64,000 nucleotides of DNA. Source: Hyphomicrobium_A sp963812795 (GTDB lineage: Bacteria > Pseudomonadota > Alphaproteobacteria > Rhizobiales > Hyphomicrobiaceae). The notes beneath the pieces are model-generated. The model made no database searches. It was not told the origin of the DNA and was given only the letters and a program-made list of their open reading frames with translations. Shown here one piece after another: positions 34,245 through 41,616 of this stretch; the first letter of the stretch is position 1; each line of letters opens with the position of its first letter. A program made the position numbers and the translations under genes. The stretch is from the NCBI GenBank assembly GCA_963812795.1, contig CAWEWG010000009.1, positions 62,001 to 126,000 of the forward strand. Reading direction: 5' to 3'.

Positions 34245-35645
34245 ATGGCTGCAGACATCCTGATCGTCGACGACGAGGCGGACATTCGCGATCTCGTCGC
34301 GGGAATTCTCGAGGACGAGGGGCATAACGCCCGGCTGGCGCGCGACAGCGACGAGGCGCTGAAAGCCATCGAGGAGCGGCGGCCGCATCTCGTCGTGCTC
34401 GACATCTGGCTGCAGGGCAGCCGCCTCGACGGGCTCGAGGTGCTGTCATACATCAAGCGCACCTACCCCGATTTGCCGGTGGTCATCATCTCCGGCCACG
34501 GCAACATCGAGACGGCGGTCACCGCCATCAAGCGGGGCGCCTACGATTACATCGAGAAGCCATTCAAGGCCGACCGGCTCATCCTCGTTACGCTGCGCGC
34601 GCTGGAAGCTTCGCAGTTGAAGCGCGAGGTGAAGGAGCTGCGCGAGCGTTCGAGCTTCAGCGCCGACATGATCGGCAAGTCGCCGGCCATCAATCAGCTC
34701 CGCAACGCCCTCGACCGCGTGGCGCCGACCAACAGCCGCATCCTCATCCGCGGCTCATCCGGCTCCGGCAAGGAGCTCGCCGCGCGCGTCATCCATGTGA
34801 AGTCGGCGCGCGCCGAAGGGCCGTTCGTCGTGCTCAACGCGGCGGCGATGGCGCCGGACCGCGTCGAGGAGGAGATGTTCGGCACCGAGGACCGCTCCGG
34901 CGGCGGCCCACGCAAGGTCGGCGCGCTGGAGGAAGCGCACGGCGGCACCCTCTACATCGACGAGGTTGCCGATATGCCGCTGGAGACGCAGGGCAAGGTC
35001 CTGCGCGTGCTCGTCGAGCAGAAGTTCCTGCGCCTAGGCGGCAGCCAGAAGGTGGCCGTCGACGTGCGCATCATCACCTCGACCAGCCGCGACCTCGAAC
35101 GCGAGATCGCCGAGGGGCGCTTCCGCGAGGATCTGTACCATCGCCTCAACGTCGTGCCGCTGCGCGTCCCCGGCCTCGCCGAACGGCGCGAGGACATCCC
35201 CGACCTCATCCAGTACTTCGTCGGCCAGCTCAGCAACGCCTCGGGGCTTGCACCGCGCCGTATCGGCGAGGACGCCATCGCCGTGCTGCAGGCGCACGAC
35301 TGGCCCGGCAACGTGCGCGAATTGCGCAACAACATCGAGCGGCTGATGATCCTCGCCGGCGGCGATCCGACGACGGTCATCACCGCGGAGATGCTGCCCG
35401 AGGAGATCGGCTCCAATGTGCCGCTCCCCGTGAACGGCGGCGCCGAGCACCTGATGTCGCTGCCGCTGCGCGAAGCGCGCGAGATCTTCGAGCGCGAGTA
35501 CCTGCTGGCGCAGATCAACCGCTTCGGCGGCAACATCTCGCGCACGGCCGAGTTCGTCGGCATGGAGCGCTCGGCGCTGCATCGCAAGCTGCGGGCGCTG
35601 GGCGTTTCCTCCGAGCACCGCGGCATGGAAGTTCGCCAGGCATAA
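34245..35645 (+). CDS. ntrX: Response regulator NtrX
   Basis: A 466-residue partner of NtrY, 33 bases downstream. The receiver has Asp53 (VVLDIWL). The AAA+ domain keeps IRGSSGSGKELAARV and LYIDEVADMP, but the loop where NtrC has GAFTGA reads MFGTEDRSGGGPRKVGALEE, so the sigma-54 contact loop is absent. A Fis HTH ends the protein (ISRTAEFVGMERSALHRKL). Alphaproteobacterial NtrX proteins commonly lack the loop, so direct sigma-54 activation is doubtful. Confidence 0.96.
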   Translation: MAADILIVDDEADIRDLVAGILEDEGHNARLARDSDEALKAIEERRPHLVVLDIWLQGSRLDGLEVLSYIKRTYPDLPVVIISGHGNIETAVTAIKRGAYDYIEKPFKADRLILVTLRALEASQLKREVKELRERSSFSADMIGKSPAINQLRNALDRVAPTNSRILIRGSSGSGKELAARVIHVKSARAEGPFVVLNAAAMAPDRVEEEMFGTEDRSGGGPRKVGALEEAHGGTLYIDEVADMPLETQGKVLRVLVEQKFLRLGGSQKVAVDVRIITSTSRDLEREIAEGRFREDLYHRLNVVPLRVPGLAERREDIPDLIQYFVGQLSNASGLAPRRIGEDAIAVLQAHDWPGNVRELRNNIERLMILAGGDPTTVITAEMLPEEIGSNVPLPVNGGAEHLMSLPLREAREIFEREYLLAQINRFGGNISRTAEFVGMERSALHRKLRALGVSSEHRGMEVRQA

Positions 35646-35673
35646 CGACGGCCAGCGCCGACGGGGAGACCAC

Positions 35674-36537
35674 TTGAGCCGCATCGTTTACGTCAACGGG
35701 CGCTATGTGCCCTACGCGCAAGCCGCCGTGCACGTCGAGGACCGCGGTTTCCAGTTCGCCGACGGCATCTACGAGGTGTGCGAGGTGCGCAACGGTCGCC
35801 TCGTCGACGAGGCGCGCCACATGGCGCGGCTCGGCCGCTCGCTGGCGGAGCTACAAATCGCGCAGCCCATGCGTGCCGCAGCGCTGGCACACGTCATGCG
35901 CCAGGTGATCCGCCGCAACCGCGTGCGCAACGGCCTCGTCTACCTGCAGGTGACGCGCGGTGCCGGCCCGCGCGAGTTCTACTTCCCCGATGCCGACGTG
36001 ACGCCGACGGTGGTCTGCCTGGCGCGCTCGGTGTCGCCCGCGCGGCTCGAGGCCAGCGCCGCAGTCGGCATCTCAGTCAAGTCGATGCCCGACATCCGCT
36101 GGCAGCGTTGCGACATCAAGACGGTGATGCTGCTGCCGGCGTGCCTCGCCAAGGAGGCCGCGCGCCAGGACGGCGCGCGCGAGGCCTGGTTCGTCGACAA
36201 GGACGGCTTCGTCACCGAAGGGGCTTCGAGCAATGCCTGGATCGTCGATGCGTCGGGCGCTGTCATAACGCGGAGATTGGGGCTGGATATCTTGCCCGGC
36301 GTGACACGGGCGACGTTGCTGGACGAGATCAAGCAGGGGGGCATGCAACTCATCGAGCGCCCGTTCTCGCTGGCCGAGGCGCAGGCCGCGCGCGAGGCCT
36401 TCATCACCTCGGCGACGCAAACCGTGATGCCCGTCGTTCGCATTGACGGACGTTCCGTCGGCGACGGCAAACCCGGGCCGGTCGTGCGTCGCCTGCGATT
36501 GAAATTTCACCAGTTTGCCGCCATTTCGAGCGCTTGA
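35674..36537 (+). CDS. dat: D-amino-acid transaminase (class IV)
   Basis: A 287-residue PLP-dependent transferase of the branched-chain/D-amino-acid fold type IV. The Lys that binds PLP is in QRCDIKTVMLLP; VTEGASSNAWIVD and ITSATQTVMPVVRIDG are family motifs. The N-terminus IVYVNGRYVPYAQAAVHVED fits DAAT. Start TTG 35674 with GGGGA upstream, 28 bases after ntrX. It makes D-amino acids for cell-wall or catabolic use; the exact substrate is uncertain. Confidence 0.9.
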   Translation: MSRIVYVNGRYVPYAQAAVHVEDRGFQFADGIYEVCEVRNGRLVDEARHMARLGRSLAELQIAQPMRAAALAHVMRQVIRRNRVRNGLVYLQVTRGAGPREFYFPDADVTPTVVCLARSVSPARLEASAAVGISVKSMPDIRWQRCDIKTVMLLPACLAKEAARQDGAREAWFVDKDGFVTEGASSNAWIVDASGAVITRRLGLDILPGVTRATLLDEIKQGGMQLIERPFSLAEAQAAREAFITSATQTVMPVVRIDGRSVGDGKPGPVVRRLRLKFHQFAAISSA

Positions 36538-36549
36538 ACCTGCTTCTTT

Positions 36550-36595
36550 TTGACAACGGACTTGGTATACATTTTAGGGTGCAGTGCGGCATAAT
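36550..36595 (+). promoter_or_regulatory. AT-richer upstream region of hfq
   Basis: This stretch has TTGACA (36550), TATACA (36566) and CATAAT (36590) in otherwise GC-rich DNA, suggesting an hfq promoter. The spacings do not match a canonical sigma-70 promoter, so the exact elements are uncertain. Confidence 0.3.
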
Positions 36596-36679
36596 GTTAT
36601 TGTATTACGGTCACTGGGTTCGCACGACCAATGTGGCTTAGACTACCCCTACGCAGACCTAGAACAGGCGGATAAAAAA

Positions 36680-36925
36680 ATGGGCGCAGATCGAGTCCAG
36701 AATCTCCAGGACACGTTCCTGAACCACGTGCGCAAGAACAAGACGCCTCTGACGATTTTTCTGATCAACGGCGTCAAGCTGCAGGGAATCGTGAGCTGGT
36801 TCGACAACTTTTGTGTGCTGTTGCGGCGCGACGGTCATTCGCAGCTCGTGTATAAGCATGCGATCTCGACCATCATGCCCGGCCAACCGGTCCACCTCAT
36901 GGAGACCGAAACGACCGAGGCCTAA
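36680..36925 (+). CDS. hfq: RNA chaperone Hfq
   Basis: An 81-residue hexameric Sm-like protein that pairs sRNAs with mRNAs. Sm1 is KTPLTIFLINGVKLQGIV and Sm2 is LVYKHAISTIMP (the KHA motif is kept). The C-terminal tail is short (METETTEA). A plausible GGCGGATA ribosome site precedes the ATG. In this order hfq follows ntrX/dat and precedes hflX; the hflX reading frame is continuous with its stop. Confidence 0.98.
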   Translation: MGADRVQNLQDTFLNHVRKNKTPLTIFLINGVKLQGIVSWFDNFCVLLRRDGHSQLVYKHAISTIMPGQPVHLMETETTEA

Positions 36926-37015
36926 TCTCGGGCGGCAGCGATCGACGAACGCGTTGACATAGAGCAGGAAAGCGAAGGCAAGGGAGAGCGGCGTGCAAGC
37001 GGTGCCCGCGCCCTC

Positions 37016-38353
37016 GTGCTCGTTCCCGACCTCAAGCGTCCAACACGCGCCGGCGCCGAGCAGCCGGGCGCCCCGCAACGCACGGCGCCGCTGCATTCGC
37101 CGCAAGATCGTCTGCAGGAAGCCACCGGCCTCGCCGAGGCGATAGATCTGAACGTCCTCGACAGCCTGCTGGTCCCCGTCGCTAGCCCGCGCCCGGCAAC
37201 GCTGTTCGGCAGCGGCAAGGTCGATGAACTGAAGGCGCTGATTACCGGCGAGGACATCGCCCTCGTCATCATCGATCATCCGGTCTCGCCGATCCAGCAG
37301 CGCAACCTCGAGCGCGCCTGGAACGCCAAGGTGCTGGACCGCACCGGGCTCATCCTTGAAATCTTCGGCCGCCGCGCCCGCACCAAGGAAGGGCGCCTGC
37401 AGGTCGAGCTGGCGCATCTGTCGTATCAAAAGAGCCGGCTGGTGCGGACGTGGACGCACTTGGAACGCCAGCGCGGCGGCTATGGCTTCCTCGGCGGCCC
37501 CGGCGAAGCGCAGATCGAGCTCGACCGACGCATGATCGACGAGCGCATCATCGCCATCCGCAAGGATCTCGAGGTGGTCGTGCGCACGCGCGAGCTGCAC
37601 CGGCAGGGGCGCCGGCGCATGCCCTATCCGGTCGTCGCCATCGTCGGCTACACCAACGCCGGCAAGTCGACGCTGTTCAACCGCATCACCGGGGCCGGCG
37701 TATTTGCCAAGCACCAGTTGTTCGCCACGCTCGATCCAACGATGCGCGAGGTGCGCTTGAAGAGCGGCCGTCGCATCATTCTTTCCGACACGGTCGGCTT
37801 CATCTCCGACCTGCCGACCATGCTGGTCGCCGCCTTCCGCGCCACGCTCGAAGAGGTAATCGAGGCCGATCTAATATTGCACGTGCGCGACATCTCGCAC
37901 CCGGAGACCGACAACCAGGCGCGCGACGTGGAAGCGGTGCTGGCCGATCTCGGCATCGACACCATCAGCGCCGACGGGGCCATCCTCGAGGTGTGGAACA
38001 AGATCGACCTGTTGAGCCCTATCACCCGCGAGGCGGCAATGAGCGCCGCACGCTGGCCTGAGCGCCCGCCGGCCCTCGTCTCGGCGATGACGGGCGAGGG
38101 GATCGAGGCGCTGCTCACCGACATCGATCAACGCCTTGGGCGCGGCGACGTTGTCGTGGACCTGGTTATTCCCGGGCACGAGGGGGGCTTCATCAACTGG
38201 CTCTACGAGGAAGCCGAGGTCATCTCGCGGGGGGCGCTCGACAGCGGCGATGTGCAAGCCAAGGTGCGCGTTGCCAGCGAGAAGAAAGAGCGCCTTCTGG
38301 CCCAGGCCCGCCGCGCCGGTGCCGTCCTAACGCCGGCGTGGACGGGGCGCTGA
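37016..38353 (+). CDS. hflX: GTPase HflX
   Basis: A 445-residue ribosome-associated GTPase. The N-terminal domain has FGSGKVDELK and PIQQRNLERAW...RTGLILEIF, followed by the G domain: GYTNAGKSTLFN (about 210), SDTVGFISDLP, and NKIDLL. It splits stalled or stressed ribosomes. The annotated start is GTG 37016, but the frame is open back to the hfq stop and encodes a plausible N-terminus, so the real start may be upstream at a non-ATG codon. Confidence 0.95.
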   Translation: MLVPDLKRPTRAGAEQPGAPQRTAPLHSPQDRLQEATGLAEAIDLNVLDSLLVPVASPRPATLFGSGKVDELKALITGEDIALVIIDHPVSPIQQRNLERAWNAKVLDRTGLILEIFGRRARTKEGRLQVELAHLSYQKSRLVRTWTHLERQRGGYGFLGGPGEAQIELDRRMIDERIIAIRKDLEVVVRTRELHRQGRRRMPYPVVAIVGYTNAGKSTLFNRITGAGVFAKHQLFATLDPTMREVRLKSGRRIILSDTVGFISDLPTMLVAAFRATLEEVIEADLILHVRDISHPETDNQARDVEAVLADLGIDTISADGAILEVWNKIDLLSPITREAAMSAARWPERPPALVSAMTGEGIEALLTDIDQRLGRGDVVVDLVIPGHEGGFINWLYEEAEVISRGALDSGDVQAKVRVASEKKERLLAQARRAGAVLTPAWTGR

Positions 38354-38459
38354 GGCACGTTCACAACGCCTGACCGAGACGAAGCCCGCGCCCACACCTA
38401 ATGTTAGGAGTTGAAGTACGTAATCGACAGGGACCGGTGCCCGAGCGAGCCGTGACGAC

Positions 38460-40145
38460 ATGGCCTCAACAAAAAGTGCCGACCGGCAATCACCCGATGA
38501 TGACGAACGCGCCGCCCGCGCTACGCGGACGGCCATGGATCCGCGTCGTACCGTCCGGCAGTTTCGCGAGATCCTGCTTTGGCCGCTGCAACTGTTGCCG
38601 CGCGAGCGGGACACTCAAGCCGACAATTGCGATTTTCCCTCTGCGCTCCTGGCCGGCGGCAATTCCCATTGGGCAGAATCCGCCAGCGCGATTCCGGTCG
38701 ATCCGAGGGCCCTAAAGGAGCACGTCTATCGAGAATTCGTGTCCTTCCTTCCGCATGTGCAGCGATTTCTCTATGGCGTCGGCGGCAGCCGAGACGGATC
38801 AAATCGGGTCTTCAGCCGCACCGACATCGCGCGCGTGCGTATCACGCTGACGAGCGGCGCGGCGCCGCTATTGCTCGATGTCCCGCGCGTGGAGCTTCAC
38901 TTCTTCTGTGACATCGACGTTGCCGTACTTGCCGTCGAGATCGAGGGTCGGGATCTCGCGTTGGATGACGCGCAGGACGTCATGTATCGCTTCGGTCGTT
39001 CCTACCCCTCGGGTTGGACCGAGCGGGATGAAGCTTGGCACTGTCCTGAACGGGTCGAATGGCTCGATCGGGAAGGTGGGGTGCTTGCGACATCCGACTA
39101 CGAGCGGCGCGACAACTTTCTGGCCTCGGTTTGTCGGGAGCAGGTTCCGACCATCGCAGCGCATTGGAGGTTCCTGCTGGCGCCGCTCAGGCATGGGGGC
39201 GAAGCGGGGCCGCTCAGCTTTGGGCTCGTGGAGCACAATTGGATCCCGCTGATGGCTTATCTCGCCGTAGCCGATCCTCAGAGCCTCACGCCGAATGATC
39301 ATGCGCGTCTCGGGTTGGTGCTCCCTCCCGGCGATCCGGCATCCGCGCCATACGCGGCGGCATTCCTGCAGGATTTCGACAAGCTCTACTGTTACGACCG
39401 CTTTCACGACCGCCATCGCACCGGCGACTGGATCGATACGCGCATCATATGCTGCGGCCACGCCTTCGTGATGATCGCGGACGCGCGCCAGGAGGCTGTC
39501 ACCGACGCCGAACGGGGCCTGCTCGCGCAATTTCGTAATTCGTTCTTCTTGCTGGGTTTGGTCGCCCATTTGCATCGTGCGGCGTTGCTGGTGCTCGCAG
39601 ATCGGCTCGCGCGCACGATTGGCCGGCTCGACACCGCGCGTCCACAGAGCGTCGATGATTTTCACTCGGGTATCCGCCGGGCGCTCGAGATCTTCCTTCG
39701 CTTCTCGCATCGGTACTGGTTCTACGAGGTGACCAATCAAGCCGTCGCCCGGGACCTGTTTCGCCTTTGGTCGGACCACCTGGCCACGACACGCCTCTAC
39801 AGCGACGTGCGCGAGGAGCTTCGCGACATGAGCGAGTACCTCGACAGCGACATGCTGCGCCGCTCGTCGGCAACGATCCTGCGGCTCACCGTCGTCGCCA
39901 TTCTCAGCCTTATCGGCACGGCGACCACGGGCTTCCTCGGCATGAACCTGCTCGACGCAGCAGACGCTCCGTTTGCCATGAAGGTGCTCTACTTCGCCAT
40001 CGTTGCCATTTTGACCACCGCCCTCACCGTCTACACCATCATGAAGGCAAACCGGCTAGCCGAGTTCCTCGATGCTCTGGCCGACACGCGTCTCTACTGG
40101 CGCAGAAAGTTGAATGCCCTCCTCGCCATTTGGGAGAAGCGCTGA
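38460..40145 (+). CDS. CorA-like membrane protein with long N-terminal domain
   Basis: A 561-residue protein with a large soluble N-terminal part (about 470 residues) and two C-terminal helices (about 476-497 and 507-527). The first ends in TTGFLGMNLL, a GMN motif at 494-496 typical of CorA-type Mg2+/cation channels. The cytoplasmic tail is basic (RRKLNALLAIWEKR). It is likely a divalent-cation transporter or regulator. The Met at 38460 is chosen; a Met 25 codons in is possible. Confidence 0.7.
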   Translation: MASTKSADRQSPDDDERAARATRTAMDPRRTVRQFREILLWPLQLLPRERDTQADNCDFPSALLAGGNSHWAESASAIPVDPRALKEHVYREFVSFLPHVQRFLYGVGGSRDGSNRVFSRTDIARVRITLTSGAAPLLLDVPRVELHFFCDIDVAVLAVEIEGRDLALDDAQDVMYRFGRSYPSGWTERDEAWHCPERVEWLDREGGVLATSDYERRDNFLASVCREQVPTIAAHWRFLLAPLRHGGEAGPLSFGLVEHNWIPLMAYLAVADPQSLTPNDHARLGLVLPPGDPASAPYAAAFLQDFDKLYCYDRFHDRHRTGDWIDTRIICCGHAFVMIADARQEAVTDAERGLLAQFRNSFFLLGLVAHLHRAALLVLADRLARTIGRLDTARPQSVDDFHSGIRRALEIFLRFSHRYWFYEVTNQAVARDLFRLWSDHLATTRLYSDVREELRDMSEYLDSDMLRRSSATILRLTVVAILSLIGTATTGFLGMNLLDAADAPFAMKVLYFAIVAILTTALTVYTIMKANRLAEFLDALADTRLYWRRKLNALLAIWEKR

Positions 40146-40292
40146 CGAGCCGATCCCAAGCGGGCTTGTCCGTGTGCGACCGCGAGGCCCTGGTGCGAAC
40201 GGCGCCGTGCCGCCCCATCACCTCATTTCCGGCCCGAACGAATGGCCAAATCACACCTGGGATTTGATTCGGCAGACTACGAGGGGGCCAGA

Positions 40293-40919
40293 ATGCGACC
40301 GCTGCTGCAGCAACTCGAAGAAATGCACATCAGAATTGCCGAGACCGCGACGCACGAAGAAAAGCTCGTCAAAGCGCTAGGGGATGCGCTGACGCGGCTC
40401 GACGATCAGCTTTTGCAGGACGTGCAGAGCATCGCCACCGAGCACGAAGCGCGGCGCACCGCCATCCTTGGGGAGCTACAGGGGCTGGCTTCGAGCATCG
40501 GCATGTTCCAGGTGCAGCGCCCGTCTGCCGCGATCGAGGCGGAGCCCGCCTATATCCCGATCGCCGGCGACTGGCGTGAGGCGACGAGCAACATCGGGGA
40601 CGAGATCGAGGCCCCGTTGAACGGCCGGACCGCACCGCGCGCGCTCTTCCCGCATGAACAGCGCCGCACCAACCCACCAGCGCCGCTCAGTCTGGCGGAA
40701 CGCCGGCGACGCGTCAGCGGCGGTTGGCGACGCGATCGCCATCGACGCTCGGCGCGTACTTTGCCTCGTTGCTCGATTCACGCAGGAGGCCCTTGGGCCC
40801 ACTCGAGGGTAGGCCGAGCCCCTGCGTACGGAACTCGAGCGTCGGCGCGGGCGCCAGGCGCAGCTTTTCGCGCGGCGTTTCGATCACTTGCCCGGGGACC
40901 GGCGGGGTATCTTGCTTGA
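40293..40919 (+). CDS. Hypothetical protein, helical N-terminus, Arg-rich C-terminus
   Basis: A 208-residue protein beginning MRPLLQQLEEMHIRIAETAT with a strong helical, coiled-coil-like first half (about 1-75). The ATG has GAGGGGG upstream; an ATG 17 codons earlier is weaker. After about residue 135 the composition becomes Arg-rich and shadow-like, and the last 206 bases run over the antisense gene at 40714-40998. A reading-frame break near 40690 is possible. Family unknown. It follows the CorA-like gene by about 150 bases. Confidence 0.45.
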   Translation: MRPLLQQLEEMHIRIAETATHEEKLVKALGDALTRLDDQLLQDVQSIATEHEARRTAILGELQGLASSIGMFQVQRPSAAIEAEPAYIPIAGDWREATSNIGDEIEAPLNGRTAPRALFPHEQRRTNPPAPLSLAERRRRVSGGWRRDRHRRSARTLPRCSIHAGGPWAHSRVGRAPAYGTRASARAPGAAFRAAFRSLARGPAGYLA

Positions 40920-40998
40920 AGCCGTGCGGTGGGCTCTGTGCGGCAACGTTCAGCGCGGCGCCCAGCACGATTATCGAAGAGAGTATAAGCCGATACAT
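40714..40998 (-). CDS. Small secreted hypothetical protein
   Basis: A 94-residue protein with a signal peptide (YRLILSSIIVLGAALNVAAQ), then a Pro/Lys-rich region (GFKQDTPPVPGQVIETPREK) and a short Arg/Asn tail. No family recognised. Its 3' half overlaps the plus-strand gene ending at 40919. Confidence 0.5.
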   Translation of the reverse strand: MYRLILSSIIVLGAALNVAAQSPPHGFKQDTPPVPGQVIETPREKLRLAPAPTLEFRTQGLGLPSSGPKGLLRESSNEAKYAPSVDGDRVANRR

Positions 40999-41078
40999 CT
41001 GAGCCTCGCCTTGAAGAGTGGAGTTGGCGAGGTAACGCGCGAAGGTGCGCAATGTTTCAGATGGCCGAAAGCCAGGTT

Positions 41079-41510
41079 CTAGTTCGTCGGTTCGACGAGC
41101 CCGCGCACCTCCGAGCCGCTGGGGCCGATCTCCTGCATGGCCTGCCGGCAGCTCCACTGCTGCGACACCTTGCAGTCATTGGGGCCTTCGGCGTGCTCGC
41201 AGTTGAGCGTCTCGCGCCAGGCCTTGAGTACCTTGCCAGCCTGCGCATCGAACTCGGCGAGGTCGGCGCCTTGGTAGCGTCCGCGCAACTCGGCCACCTG
41301 CGGCGTGATCTTGAGGCCATAGCAGACGAGGACGGCGCCTGCGGCTTCCCCGTAGCGCGCCCCGGCATCTTTGGCGGAGAGGGGCTTGACCGAGGGCTGC
41401 GTCGTGGCGGTCGGCTGTCGAAGAGCGGTCGAGGCATCCTCCGCCGTCGCCGCGTTGACGAACATGGCGGCGAGCAGAATGGCGGTTGCGGTGACGATTG
41501 CTTGGCGCAT
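41079..41510 (-). CDS. Secreted hypothetical protein with four Cys
   Basis: A 143-residue exported protein with a signal peptide (MRQAIVTATAILLAAMFVNA). Mature residues include CYGLKITPQVAELRGRYQGA and a C-terminal Cys-rich end (LNCEHAEGPNDCKVSQQWSC), suggesting disulphides. A GGAGGG site precedes the ATG. I do not recognise the family. Confidence 0.7.
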   Translation of the reverse strand: MRQAIVTATAILLAAMFVNAATAEDASTALRQPTATTQPSVKPLSAKDAGARYGEAAGAVLVCYGLKITPQVAELRGRYQGADLAEFDAQAGKVLKAWRETLNCEHAEGPNDCKVSQQWSCRQAMQEIGPSGSEVRGLVEPTN

Positions 41511-41616
41511 GTATCCCTCCGCGCATCGTTCCGGAGGATTAGAGACCGGAAGCGGGGCACAGGGCAATGCGCGCTTTAGCAAACAGCGCACATTGGGCAT
41601 CGACCGTGTGGTGAGT

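Noticed and set aside
34245..35645. NtrX as a truncated or damaged NtrC copy
   Set aside because: The receiver, AAA+ and HTH domains are complete; loss of GAFTGA is normal for alphaproteobacterial NtrX.
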